A stretch of DNA of 64,000 bases from Semisulcospira habei (taxonomy: Eukaryota > Mollusca > Gastropoda > Semisulcospiridae). Numbering within the stretch: position 1 is the stretch's first letter; each line of letters opens with the position of its first letter. Shown piece by piece: positions 1 to 10,370 of this stretch. The position numbers and the translations under genes are program-made. The DNA is taken from NCBI GenBank assembly GCA_036245525.1, contig BTPG01000002.1:123364951-123428950 (forward strand), written 5' to 3'. Under the pieces are notes generated by a model that saw nothing but the letters and a program-made list of their open reading frames with translations, was not told the origin of the DNA and did not search any database.

Positions 1-2874
1 ACTTCCACATCACTCCCTCGGAAGCCGAGAGTACCATGGTTCAATGAAGAGTGCCGCAAGGCCCAAACAATGCGCAAATCTGCTCAGCGACGTGCATTTC
101 GTAATCCGTCGCAAGCAAATATTTTAACCTTTAAAAGACAGCGGGCGAAAGCCCGTTACATTTTTAAACGTGAACGCCGTGCTTCCTGGAGACGCTTCGT
201 CTCATCTTTATCTTCTAGGACTCCGTCCCAAAAAGTCTGGAAGGCTGTTCGAAGAATTAGGGGCAGGGGTGGCTCGGCTTCTGTTGGCCATCTTAGAGAT
301 GGTGCCAGTTTGGTCACAGATAAAAAGGCTGTGGCCAATTTGCTTGCCTCCACCATTGCCCATAATTCTTCAACAGAGCATTATTCACCTTTCTTCCAGA
401 GAGAGAAGGAGAAGCGAGAATCTTGTGCTTGTGATTTTATATCGGATAACTTGGAAGACTATAATGCCCCTTTTACGTTTTCAGAATTGCAGCAAGCCAT
501 GCAGAAATGTACTGACTCTGCTGCTGGATTAGATACCATCCATTATCAGCTCATAACACATCTGCCTGAGGATTCACTCCTTGTACTTCTCAAGGCCTTT
601 AACCATATCTGGATAACCGGTCGTTTTCCGCCATCTTGGCGCCAGGCTGTGGTTGTGCCAATTCCCAAGCCGGGTAAGGATCCTTCCGACCCGGGCAACT
701 ACCGGCCAATAGCTTTGACATCATGTTTATGTAAAACTATGGAACGCTTGGTCAACGCCCGACTGGTGTGGCATCTTGAGTCACAGGGTCTCATCACAGA
801 CCTCCAGTGCGGTTTCCGGCGCTTCCGTAGTACAACTGACCATCTAGTCCGCTTTGAGTCTTTTATCCGAGATGCTTTTGTCAACAAGCAGCATGTCTAT
901 GCAATTTTCTTTGATCTTGAAAAGGCATATGACACTACCTGGAAGCATGGTATAATGTCTGATTTGTCGGACATGGGTTTTAAAGGGCATCTGCCCGTTT
1001 TTATTCACAATTTTTTGTCCAACAGGTCGTTCCATGTCCGTGTGGGCTCCACCCTCTCCGACTCCTTTGAACAGGAGATGGGTGTCCCGCAGGGCAGTAT
1101 TCTATCTCCTGTTTTATTTAGCATTAAAATAAATAACATTGTAAAGGCCGTCAAGGATGATTCTGAATGCTCTTTGTTTGTGGACGACTTTGCTTTGTGT
1201 GCACGAGGTCGAGGACTTGCGTCCCTTGAGAGGCGCTTGCAGCTGTGCGTTGATCGCATCCAGGGGTGGGTGTCTCTCAATGGATTCAGATTCTCGCCCT
1301 CCAAGACAGTCTGTGTGCATTTTACTAACCAGACGAAATTTTTTCCAGAACCTAGCCTGAGCATTGCTGGAGTGCCAATTAAGGTGGCTGAAGAGGCTAA
1401 GTTTTTGGGGGTCATCTTTGACAAAAGATTGACCTTCTGCAACCATGTTAACTACCTTAGAACCTCTTGTCGGAAGGCCCTCGACATTCTTCGTGTCGTT
1501 GGTCGTACTGACTGGGGTGCAGACCGCATCGTCTTACTTCGACTGTACCGGGCCCTTGTTCGGTCCAAACTGGATTACGGCTCTGTGGTATATGGCTCGG
1601 CTTCCAAGTCTGTTCTGCAGCGTCTGAACACAATTCACCATCAAGGTCTGCGCATATGTCTGGGAGCCTTTAGGACATCTCCAGTTCCTAGTCTGTATGC
1701 AGAGGCAGGGGAGCCTTCTCTCAGGCTCCGCCGCATCCGCCTCATGCTCAGCTACGTTCTGAAGCTGAAGGCCCATCCAGAAAATCCTGCCTATGATTGT
1801 GTTTTTAACCCGTCGTTTGCAGAGATTTACGATGCCCATCCGGGAGCTGTCCGTCCACTTTCCTTCCGTGTCCGACCTCATCTGCAGGCGGCCGGAGTGG
1901 ACCTGGACAAAGTTTTGGAATCTCTGCAACACGTCACTCCACCCTGGCTACTACCAGTTCCTGACATCTTGCTGGACTTGACTGCCCACAAGAAGGATTG
2001 TACTCCACCAGCCATATACCAACAGAGCCTCAATGAACTCCTTTCAATTTTTCCTGGCTATTGTCGTCTTTATACGGATGGGTCCAAGTCTGAGGATGGA
2101 AGAGTGGCTGCGGCTGCAGTGTCCTCTCGCCATCCTAGACGCCCATTTAAGCTCCGTCTCCCTGACCATTCCTCTGTATTTAGTGCAGAACTGCAGGCCA
2201 TTCTGCTAGCACTCAAGCATGCCTATCAGTCTCGGGAAAGGAACTTCCTGATTCTGTCTGACTCTCTTTCTGCCCTGCAGGCCCTTCAGGGCGCGGGAAC
2301 AGACCATCCACTGCTGGTGCAGATTAGAGAGCTCTACGCGGACTTGATGAAGGAATATTATGACATCATTTTTATTTGGGTCCCAGGCCATGTGGGCATC
2401 GAAGGCAACAGAATCGCAGATTCTGCTGCCAACAGTGCCCGCAGTGACCCTGTCCCTGACACACAGACTGTCTATAGTGATTTTAAACCTGTTATTAGTG
2501 CGTACATAGCCCGCGAGTGGCAGTCCGAGTGGGACAAAGAGGAAGGGAACAAGCTTCATGAAGCTCTTCCTAAGTTGTCTGACAGTCTACCTTTCCGCTG
2601 CGGCAGCCGCCGTGAGGAGACTGTCCTTGCTCGGCTCCACATCGGGCACACATATGTTACGCACTCTTACTTACTTAAACAGGATGAGCGTCCATGGTGT
2701 TTTGCCTGTGATGAGCAGTTTTCTGTTCGACACTTTTTGCTGTATTGTGCTGACCTAATTGACACCAGATATAAACACTTCACAGCAGACTCCTTGAAGG
2801 TTTTGTTCCGGGATGTTCCCCCGGACAAAATCTTCAATTTTTTGAGAGAATGCAATATTTTTAACAAGATCTGA
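1..2874 (+). CDS. LINE ORF2 polyprotein: reverse transcriptase and RNase H, partial
   Basis: The frame is open from the first base to the TGA at 2872-2874, about 957 codons, so the start and the APE endonuclease domain lie outside the window. The RT domain shows motif A (FFDLEKAYD, near base 910), motif B (GVPQGSILSPVLF, near 1080) and the catalytic motif C as FVDD (near 1180), a variant of the usual YADD/FADD. An RNase H domain follows with its acidic residues in LYTDGSK, FSAELQAI, ILSDSLSAL and GNRIADSAA (bases about 2070-2430). The C-terminus has a C-x2-C-x7-H-x4-C zinc motif near 2695-2750. APE plus RT plus RNase H fits the I/Nimb group. Its frame is unbroken, unlike the copy at 22,353-27,214. 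Confidence 0.88.
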   Translation, partial: TSTSLPRKPRVPWFNEECRKAQTMRKSAQRRAFRNPSQANILTFKRQRAKARYIFKRERRASWRRFVSSLSSRTPSQKVWKAVRRIRGRGGSASVGHLRDGASLVTDKKAVANLLASTIAHNSSTEHYSPFFQREKEKRESCACDFISDNLEDYNAPFTFSELQQAMQKCTDSAAGLDTIHYQLITHLPEDSLLVLLKAFNHIWITGRFPPSWRQAVVVPIPKPGKDPSDPGNYRPIALTSCLCKTMERLVNARLVWHLESQGLITDLQCGFRRFRSTTDHLVRFESFIRDAFVNKQHVYAIFFDLEKAYDTTWKHGIMSDLSDMGFKGHLPVFIHNFLSNRSFHVRVGSTLSDSFEQEMGVPQGSILSPVLFSIKINNIVKAVKDDSECSLFVDDFALCARGRGLASLERRLQLCVDRIQGWVSLNGFRFSPSKTVCVHFTNQTKFFPEPSLSIAGVPIKVAEEAKFLGVIFDKRLTFCNHVNYLRTSCRKALDILRVVGRTDWGADRIVLLRLYRALVRSKLDYGSVVYGSASKSVLQRLNTIHHQGLRICLGAFRTSPVPSLYAEAGEPSLRLRRIRLMLSYVLKLKAHPENPAYDCVFNPSFAEIYDAHPGAVRPLSFRVRPHLQAAGVDLDKVLESLQHVTPPWLLPVPDILLDLTAHKKDCTPPAIYQQSLNELLSIFPGYCRLYTDGSKSEDGRVAAAAVSSRHPRRPFKLRLPDHSSVFSAELQAILLALKHAYQSRERNFLILSDSLSALQALQGAGTDHPLLVQIRELYADLMKEYYDIIFIWVPGHVGIEGNRIADSAANSARSDPVPDTQTVYSDFKPVISAYIAREWQSEWDKEEGNKLHEALPKLSDSLPFRCGSRREETVLARLHIGHTYVTHSYLLKQDERPWCFACDEQFSVRHFLLYCADLIDTRYKHFTADSLKVLFRDVPPDKIFNFLRECNIFNKI

Positions 2875-3085
2875 GCATTCATAGACTATGTGAATTTTTT
2901 TATTTGCCCTTTTTGAGAGTCTGTAGACGTTTCTTTTCCAGACATGTGTGACATTATAGCCTGAGATTTTTAATCTATATTTACATCTTGTCTTAAGACC
3001 TTGCTTTTAGTCTGGCTGACCAGATTTTTACCCATCCCGCCGTGAGATGGCCTTAGTCGCCTGCTTGGCGTTAAACCCAAATAAC
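1..3085 (+). mobile_element. I-like non-LTR retrotransposon, copy 1 (5' part outside window)
   Basis: The window opens inside ORF2 of a LINE that is nearly identical to the full-length copy at 20,270-27,436, which lets its 3' end be placed. After the ORF2 stop there is about 210 bp of 3' UTR ending in the signature GGCGTTAAACCCAAATAAC. Directly after this the sequence becomes the antisense of a viral DNA polymerase gene. The LINE therefore inserted into that gene, and the rest of the polymerase should lie upstream of the window. The 5' end and the target-site duplication cannot be seen. Confidence 0.9.
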
Positions 3086-5743
3086 CTGAAATCAACTAAT
3101 CTCATCTTTGCGGTGATGAGGATTTTCCATAGTCTTACCAAAACAGGCATTGTTCATAAGTTTAAAGAAGTCTTTGTCGAATGCAGTGTTGCCGTCTCTG
3201 GCATGCAATGTTGTGTTCTTCATTATGTAATCTTTCATAAAAGCACTCTGATAAAATTGAATACCTCTGTGAACTTTTTTTAGTACTAACCCATGACTGA
3301 TGTAAAACTGCAGCAAGCGGTAGTGACAAACGTAATTGAATTTGTCATTTAAATTCGGCACATGTTTAGTGTCTTCTTTTTTCCCCGTCATACTCATTTT
3401 CTCAACAGCCAATGGATAATCATTATGGTAATCATGTAGATGGTGTGGGTACTCTAGGTCTACTTCAAAGATCCAACCCTTTGCATTGTTTCGGTCATGA
3501 CTCATAATATTTTTGTTATTTCTGTTATGTCATACTGTGACAAATCATACAGACAAAAGTTTTTCAAGGGCAATAATTCACACATTGCAAAGCCATCAAG
3601 GTTATTAGCGTCCACATACATAATGAATGACCATCACCTTGAGGGGTCAAACCCCAGGTCGTCAATATATTTATTATTTGCTTTGGCATAATTGTTCGCT
3701 GCAATACTAATGCCTCCCCTCAATCCACGTTCCACGATTTCACCCATCATACGATCAGACAACAGGTCAATAAATATCTTACTGGATTTAAAAAATGCAT
3801 CCCATGTCATGCCAGGACTAGTTATGTAACAAGCTGGGTCAAGACTGTAGTGTAATAGACCCTTTTCACGGTAACTTTCAAATACATCTGCTAGCAAGCA
3901 AACGTCAGCCTTTAAGTACTGGTCATGGTAGTCACCAATCGTCTGACACCCTAGTTTACCCCATGCATCAAGTGCATGTTGGTAATCAGAGTTAGAAATA
4001 CCTTTACCATTAAGTGTGGAATAAAATTTCTCTTTTGGTGGCAGTCTTGTTTCCTCAAACACAACCCAGTCACTGATGTGCTCGTACGGATACACACCTT
4101 TCTTAATTAAGTCTGGCTCAAAATATTTACTTGTTATTGGAAACGATGTCAGTCCGTCTGCCAGACTGGCAAGACCTGAAGACAAATGTTGCATGGAGTC
4201 ATAAAATACTAATTTGTTGTCCAATCTAAAAGTCGTATTTTTCAGTTGTCTGTGCAATGCAACTAATTTTTTTGTAAGACTTATCCACAGCACGCATGAT
4301 AATGTGTGAATCGTACCCCCTGAGATTGTGGAAAAAGATTGGTAACTTATATGTCTTAGGATCTATTTTTAATAATAAATTACACTTGTTATGTGCAGCA
4401 TCTCTGTAACGTCCAGTTATGTGATCATGGTCACGAGCTTTGTCACCCTGTAGGTGTTTTTCACAAATCCAACATGTCACGGCTGTATCAAAATTTAGTT
4501 TGTCTTCTTCTGTCATCATCACAGGCATCTGATTATTTTCCAGATATTGTACTACCTGACTATACAGTCGTCTCATTTCTGTTAAAAACAGACATGCTGC
4601 ATTTTCCCCCCTGTAAATAACAGGTTCTGTATGCTGACCGTCTGACTTAACAAGAATATAACCAAAAGAACACACCACTTGGTCACTCAATTTTACTGTC
4701 TTTGGTAATGATTCTGGAACAGGACCTTCGTACGGAACAACCAGTGATTCAAAATCAGCATACACTACAAATGGTAGCTTTTGCTGATTCCTATAGTTTT
4801 TGAAACACACTTGACTACCAGGATCTGGATACTTAAGTACTGTTTGTATATCATCAGCTGATCTACAGTGCAAAACATGTTTGTGTGCTACTGAAATAGA
4901 GGAAAATCTTTGTAAACATCTCTTACACACTTCCTGTTTGCCATTGTGTTTTGACACATGCCCATGAATTAGACGTGACATACTCCTGATAACTGTGTAG
5001 TGATCACCGATTAATAGCATGTCAACATGTTTATCTTCTGGCTGTCCGTAGGTTGGAGCAAGTGGTGATACTCTAATGGGTTGTAACTTGTCAACAGAAT
5101 CATTATCCCACACATACACATTTACAGATATGCCAGGATTTAATTGTTCAAACAAGTCTATGTCTTCTACCTTAACAGGGAAATCAATACCACTGAAATT
5201 AAGTTTGTTTACAAATTTGGTGTAGTTAGATACGCGATCAGGTCTTGTTTTTACATAATGCAGTTTAGCAAGAACACACCACATAAAACAAAAATTATCA
5301 TTGTTCTGTATATTGACGACAGCCTTTTTGTTTGCAACCTCGATAGGCAGTGGTATCCATGATTTGCCTAGTATAGGATGATACCTTGACTGTTTCAATT
5401 GTAGTTCATGTACATGACCTTCGTGCCAACCAGACCCCTTCATTCTTGCTCTGTCAATTGCTTCTAGAAAGTCAGGCAATAGTCTTTGTCTAAACACGTT
5501 TTCCAATTCTCTTCTTGTGTTAATGGTGTGTTGTCTTGTCGAGATATACGATACGATCACTTCACCATCTACTCTAGTAAATTCTATTTTTGCAACAATC
5601 TGAATCTTTACACTATCTGTAAGAAGATTATCTTGTATGACAGAAAATGACATTTCTATCGATTCATAGACATTGTTACTATTAGATATAGGCAAGTCTG
5701 TTGTGTGAAACACGTTTCTTAAACCTTGAGCATTGTCCGTCAT
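3086..5743 (-). pseudogene. Family-B DNA polymerase (protein-primed/viral type), disrupted
   Basis: The intact enzyme would copy the element's genome; this one is broken. Starting from the ATG at 5743 (context AAATAAAAATGACGG), it shows a C2H2-like finger (CKRCLQRF, H-x3-H, C), the Exo I motif in VVYADFESL, an endonuclease VII/HNH-like segment (CWIC, then RDHDHITGRYR, then HNKCN), an Exo II-like FHNLRGYDSHI, an Exo III-like segment (YLKADVCLLADVFE), polymerase motif A (MYVDANNL) and a motif-B-like NNACFGKTMEN. Breaks are a frameshift near 4230-4290, a TGA at 3634-3636, a frameshift near 3520 and another near 3100, where the LINE then cuts it. Motif C (DTD) and the C-terminus are not in the window. 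The domain order matches polymerases of Polinton/adinto-like elements. Confidence 0.85.
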
Positions 5744-5775
5744 TTTTATTTGTCCGACAAAATAATAATATAAAA

Positions 5776-6108
5776 TTACATCTTGTGTAATACCACTTTA
5801 TTGACTGTAACACTGTTAATATAAACATTTAGTTTACGTAATTGTTGAAATATCTGTTCACAAAGTATCTCAAACCAGTCCTGGCGGTTATTATTTTTAA
5901 CTCTTAAGGTGGGTGTCCTAAAATCAACTGTTAAACTCTCCACATTTGGATGCTCATCAACATAATCTAAAGTCATATTATATGACAAATATATTGCTGT
6001 TTTTTTTAAGACATTTATGTCAGGCTGTTTGGGAGGTGTTCTTATCTGAGTAAAGTCTACAACATCTCTGAAGCAGTGTGTGATGTCAATGGTTTGTCCG
6101 TCTGTCAT
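5776..6108 (-). CDS. Unknown small viral-element protein (110 aa)
   Basis: This is a complete 110-residue ORF with no recognised domain, between the polymerase (33 bp away) and the ATPase gene. The start context CAATAAAAATGACAG is almost the same as that of the polymerase gene. The C-terminus VTVNKVVLHKM recurs in two tandem, broken relatives in copy 2 (37,875-38,238 and 38,260-38,578), which supports it as a real conserved gene. The protein is soluble in composition, with no membrane segment. Its place beside the polymerase might suggest a replication accessory role, but that is only position-based. Confidence 0.65.
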   Translation of the reverse strand: MTDGQTIDITHCFRDVVDFTQIRTPPKQPDINVLKKTAIYLSYNMTLDYVDEHPNVESLTVDFRTPTLRVKNNNRQDWFEILCEQIFQQLRKLNVYINSVTVNKVVLHKM

Positions 6109-6143
6109 TTTTATTGGTCAAAACAAAAGTATGTATAAATTTA

Positions 6144-6728
6144 CTAACCCATACCCAGTGGGCTGATTCGTCTTTAAGATAAGTTTTAGATGCTTAGTTG
6201 ATTTCAGTTTATTTTTCACATCGTCTCGTTCATGCTTATTTGGTATGACATCGTTTTCTCTGAGACAGTCTTCAAAGCTGTCACGGTCTAGATAAACTTT
6301 AACTGCTCTCGAAAATCTTTCAGTACAGCATTATATTTTTGAGTGAGAATCCAGACACTGATGTTTGCGTGTCTGCCACTGAAAGCCAGTTCTGCTAGTG
6401 TGTTTCTTTTCTTAACAATGTCTTTTTCTGCAGAACAGTCATCAACAATAAACGTTGGCTGTCCTTCAAATTGCTTGTAAAAATACAGCAGGTAGTCATT
6501 CAGTTTTTTCTCAGGGTCGACTAAATAAATGTTGCTGTCAGTCCAAATGAATAAACGGTTGTGATAAGCTTTGTTGTGTTTGATCGTAGGACAAAATATT
6601 ACAATGTTTTCGAAATGATAGATGTATCTTGTTTGTAATAAGTCAAGTACAAATTCAGTTTTACCACACCCTGTAGCACCACAAAACAATCCACAGTGTG
6701 GGTCGAGTGTCATCAAGCTCCGGTTCAT
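6144..6728 (-). pseudogene. FtsK/HerA-type genome-packaging ATPase, frameshifted
   Basis: The start at 6728 (ATTAAAATGAAC) matches the intact copy 2 gene at 37,243. Walker A is GATGCGKT and Walker B is FIVDDCSAE, both close to those of copy 2. After the segment QLKFI, 21 bases of the copy 2 version are replaced by 5, giving an immediate TAG near 6288 and a shifted frame. The remaining 3' part, down to the TAG at 6144-6146, is still recognisable in another frame. Such ATPases pump DNA into capsids in Polinton-like and related viruses. The gene starts 19 bp after the stop of the capsid gene. Confidence 0.82.
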
Positions 6729-6747
6729 TTTAATACAGAAGATAATT

Positions 6748-8028
6748 TTAATACAAGTGACCACTTAGTCTACTTTCAGAAATATGTAATTGTGCGTCAT
6801 AAATCAGATACAAATATATGTTTATGGCTCCTCCTGTTTCAGTCTTTTTTTGTATCTGAATTGTTATTCCGTCACTGCCGTTTTCAACAGTACGTCCTGA
6901 CCCATGTAAATAGTCATCGTCTGTACTGCGCAGGTCTAGCCAAAGTGCGTATTTTTCTGTCAGGTATTGACCAATTCTTACGTCATACAGATGTAAATCT
7001 TTACACGCCATATTTGCTGGTTTTTCTCTAAGTCTTCCACCCGCCCACTTTATAATCTCGTCATAGTGTTGATAAGGCAGCATTCCTGATGCGTACACTT
7101 GATTAGGTCGACCTTCAATTGTACAAGACAAATGTGTTATTTTTGGATTGTAAAACTTTTCTGAATCTCTTTTGAATGGATTTTTTTGTTCAATAAATAA
7201 CATCAGTATACCTTTCAGCGACCTGGCAGGTGTGTTGAGGTATATGTTCCACATTGTTTCACTTTTGTCTTTGGGTATTGTACTGTGTCTTATCACACGG
7301 TCATAATAAATTGGAAGTCTTGACTGATATTGATTTTGAATTAGTCTGGCAAGTTCAGTGTGTGTGACAATTTCATATTCTAATGAAATGTTAGAGATCT
7401 TGTATGTCGCGTCTGTGTCAGTTATTTTGATAACTTTTGCACAGTCATTAAAAGTTAGTTTAAAACTCAGACGGTCATTCAGTGCTCCTTGGTAATAAGG
7501 CAAGTGTGTTGTCAGGATTTCAAATTCAAGTGGAATGTAAAATCTATTACCGTATGTATCTGCTAATATAACGTCCTCAATTGCAGATGTTGATTTGTCT
7601 GCCGCATCGATTCTAAGTTTAGCAACATTAACAGACTGTATGCCTTGGTAAACACAGTCTTCTCTTTCTTGTTGTGTAAGCCAAAGGTCTTTGTAACAGT
7701 AAAACACATCAGCATCATCAAGACTAAACACTTCCTGTCCTTCCAGTTTTACTTTGATGGTCTTAATAATTGCTCTGCCAAGATTGTCAACCAGTGTTCT
7801 GTTTAGGTCTGATTCTGATGAAAGTTCAATATTAAATGCAAGACATGCAGTGCCAGGAACAATAACATCATTGGGACCCAAGTTTGGAAACTTGACTGTA
7901 AGTGTTTGGTTCTGGTCTATAGTACTTGGATTGTTTGTGATGACGATTGATTGCCTAATGCCCTTAACACCAAGAGGTTCACATAGTTTTCTATATGGGT
8001 CTAACTTTGATCCGTAGGACTGTGTCAT
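6748..8028 (-). CDS. Probable major capsid protein (hexon-like, 426 aa), intact
   Basis: This uninterrupted ORF of 426 residues starts at 8028 in the context ATAATAAAAATGACAC; an upstream in-frame ATG five codons earlier lies in the promoter-like A/T run and is less likely. The sequence is rich in beta-prone segments. It carries conserved blocks such as VPGTACLAFNIELSS, VKLEGQEVFSLDDADVFY, GRPNQVYASGMLPYQHYDE and ALWLDLRSTDDDYLHGSG, all shared with copy 2. Size, position next to the packaging ATPase and general character fit the double jelly-roll major capsid proteins of Polinton/adinto-like elements. The fold is inferred, not shown. Copy 2 (35,933-37,223) is frameshifted, so this is the better preserved version. 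Confidence 0.68.
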   Translation of the reverse strand: MTQSYGSKLDPYRKLCEPLGVKGIRQSIVITNNPSTIDQNQTLTVKFPNLGPNDVIVPGTACLAFNIELSSESDLNRTLVDNLGRAIIKTIKVKLEGQEVFSLDDADVFYCYKDLWLTQQEREDCVYQGIQSVNVAKLRIDAADKSTSAIEDVILADTYGNRFYIPLEFEILTTHLPYYQGALNDRLSFKLTFNDCAKVIKITDTDATYKISNISLEYEIVTHTELARLIQNQYQSRLPIYYDRVIRHSTIPKDKSETMWNIYLNTPARSLKGILMLFIEQKNPFKRDSEKFYNPKITHLSCTIEGRPNQVYASGMLPYQHYDEIIKWAGGRLREKPANMACKDLHLYDVRIGQYLTEKYALWLDLRSTDDDYLHGSGRTVENGSDGITIQIQKKTETGGAINIYLYLIYDAQLHISESRLSGHLY

Positions 8029-8069
8029 TTTTATTATACACAATAAAAAATATTAAATTAATAAAAACA
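8029..8069. promoter_or_regulatory. Divergent promoter region between capsid gene and coiled-coil gene, copy 1
   Basis: Only 41 bp of almost pure A/T sequence separate the two oppositely oriented start codons (8028 and 8070). It contains ATAATAAAAATG on the minus strand and TTAATAAAAACAATGG on the plus strand. The equivalent interval in copy 2 (35,892-35,932) is also 41 bp and A/T rich. It must hold the start signals for both genes, with essentially no untranslated leader. Confidence 0.5.
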
Positions 8070-9271
8070 ATGGCAGCAGGAGGATTTAATCATGATGATA
8101 TTGAAATGGATGTCATGGATGACTATGATACTAGTGCAACAGATATGACTGGTACAAGAAATACTTACAGTTTACGTCATGAACTTTTAGAAAGCAAAGT
8201 AAACTCATTTTATGATCATGTTGGTGATCGCCCAGACAACATAGATCCTAATCAGTTTGAACTTGATGGCAAGGGTCATTTATATTTAAATACTGTCAAC
8301 AGAGGCAAAGTGTATCTAACCCATAAAAACAACCCTGCTAAGTTTAGAGCTTTAAGTACGATTAAAGGAGAAGTCGGTGGTGAGGCAGCACTGCAGCGTT
8401 ACCTTGGTGTTGGTACTAGTAAAAGGTTGACACCGAGACTTGTTACTGTGCTTCATGACACGCAAACAAGATTGCCAACAGGACAAGATATTGAAATGAC
8501 TGAAGTAACAAGGCTGCCAGAAATAGCAAACACAGTTATACAAGAAACGTCATTTACAGATGACATAATGAAAACAATAGATGACCCGCCTTTGTCAAGG
8601 GTTTGGATAAATCATTGCAGACAATCAGAGGTGAGATGGTAAATAATGTAGCAAAACTGGGTGAGCTTGATAATCAAATAGAGAAAAAAAAAAAAACTGG
8701 CAACTGCAGATGAAGAAAATCTTGACACAGAAATGAAACAAAGAATACAACATAGATTAAATGATTTGTATATAAAGATCAGGAAGGTTAGAAGCGATTA
8801 GTATTGGAAGACAAAAACTGAAAACACAAGTCAACAGAATTAGGGAAACTATTCAGAAAATACTTCATGAAGACACTACTCTGGCTGAGAGACTTAAAAC
8901 ACTTTTCAGAGAGCAGGGTATCACTATTGCGAGTTTAATTACTGCTCTTGGATTTATTATCAGTACTGTTGTGTTGTCTGTCTCCGGGGGTGGTGGGGGT
9001 CCAGCACCGCCAGCACCACCAGCACCTCCAAGTGATCCAAAAGATTTACAGTCATGGGTAAAAAAAACAACTATCACACATATCAGACTTGCTTAAGAAA
9101 TTGGCTGTAAAAGCAATGGATGCGTTGCCTGGTATAATTGGCACAGTTGTCAGTTGGCTGATCAATACTGCAGCAAAGGTAGTGGGGATTATGGCAGAGC
9201 ATGTGTTGATATTTTTGGTGTCAGTAGCAGGGTTGATGGTGGGTTACTTAATGAAACAGATAAAGAAGTAA
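8070..9271 (+). pseudogene. Coiled-coil/membrane viral-element protein, frameshifted (copy 1)
   Basis: It starts with MAAGG at 8070 and ends at the TAA at 9269-9271. The copy 2 gene (35,891-33,844) guides the reading. An N-terminal region of about 170 residues is followed by a charged helical region. Then come a hydrophobic helix near 8920-8990, a Pro/Ala-rich linker near 9000-9030, and two C-terminal hydrophobic helices near 9115-9250. Breaks lie near 8590, in the A13 run near 8683-8695, near 8770, and at an A-run near 9060. The C-terminal half resembles a family I associate with Polinton-like elements in cnidarians and other invertebrates; the function is unknown. The last 24 bp overlap the convergent gene ending at 9248, an overlap also kept in copy 2. 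Confidence 0.72.
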
Positions 9272-10370
9272 TATACCTAGTCCTGTGAGGCCTATTACCA
9301 ATGCAGTTCTCTCTAACTCATGTGTGTTTGATGACGGTACTGGTGATGGTACTGGGGCTGGTGCCGGTGCAGGTGCCGGGGCTGGGGCTGTTACTGACAT
9401 TGCTGGTGTTACTGCCTGTACGTGTGGTGATGTTACTGGTGTCAGGGCTGGCATTATTATTGACTGTAGGTTTGTGTTTACTGATTGATTGAGTCCTAAT
9501 TTCTGATCACGACCAGCAACAATTATTTCATTATTATAATTTGTTATTGTCCCCATTTGTAATTGAAGGTCAGATGGTAACATGTATAACCCAATGCCAA
9601 CTACAAAGTCAACTTTTGATCTGGCATATCTGAGAACGTCTTGGTAGCGCTGTATGCTAGATGGTAGATCTACTGTTGAATTAATTGAATCTTCTAGGTT
9701 TGCAAGAAACTGTTTTTGTGCCTCGAATTTACCACTCCCGTTTAAAATGTTTGATTTTGTTAATGATTGTGCACCTAGTATACACCACACATATGTTCTG
9801 ATAGACTCATTTATGCGCTCGACTCCTGCTTGAGTAAACCCGTCACTCTTGTCTAAGACAAATGTGGTCCACGCATTAGACTGTTTCTGTTCTATTGATC
9901 CTAACCAGACTTGTGATTTTTGTGAGAATGAAGTGTAACCAGGGTAGTAATCTTGTGGGTATTGTCTGTGACTCATAGCATAATACAGTGTACCCATGCC
10001 ATTGTGATCATCAAGTTTTTGTGTAAAGTCATACTTTGTACTGATGTTAAATTCATTACAGATGCGTTCAAATGCTTTCATATCCATGGGGTTGTTATAC
10101 CTGTTAAAACTGGATTCAGTGGGCAGTGGGGTATGCAGTTCTGACAGTATTCTTCTTAATTGGTAATATGTGTGAAAACGGTAGACAGATCTAATCAGTT
10201 TGTTTGAGTGATTCAAGTGGTCTGTAAAAGAAACACCACACCCTGTAGTTGAACACAGTATGGCAAAGTTAAGTTGGTTTTGAAACATCTGTAGTGGTCT
10301 TGATGTCCACTTTCTTGCAGTTGAATCGTCTGTAATTGGAGGGTTTATGTAATGGTCAAACGGGTTGGGT
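9248..10370 (-). pseudogene. C-terminally anchored viral-element protein, 3' part (copy 1)
   Basis: This is the larger part of a gene of about 430 codons whose first 50 codons lie at 13,657-13,811, on the other side of an RTE insertion. The coding frame itself is unbroken here. The protein has a long soluble part with blocks AWTTFVLDKSDGFT, ERINESIRTYVW and GIGLYMLPSDLQLQMGTI. A Pro/Ala repeat (APAPAPAPAPAPVPSPVP) follows, then a single C-terminal hydrophobic segment (TALVIGLTGLGILLLYLFH) with no tail. This looks like a tail-anchored or virion-surface protein, but the function is not known. Its start and end relations to neighbours are identical in copy 2. Codons up to about 10,477 are read through from the RTE and are not viral. 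Confidence 0.7.

Noticed and set aside
1005..1446. Antisense ORFs within LINE ORF2
   Set aside because: They are shadows of a real coding frame with catalytic motifs; the same antisense ORFs recur in the second LINE copy only because the sequences are similar.
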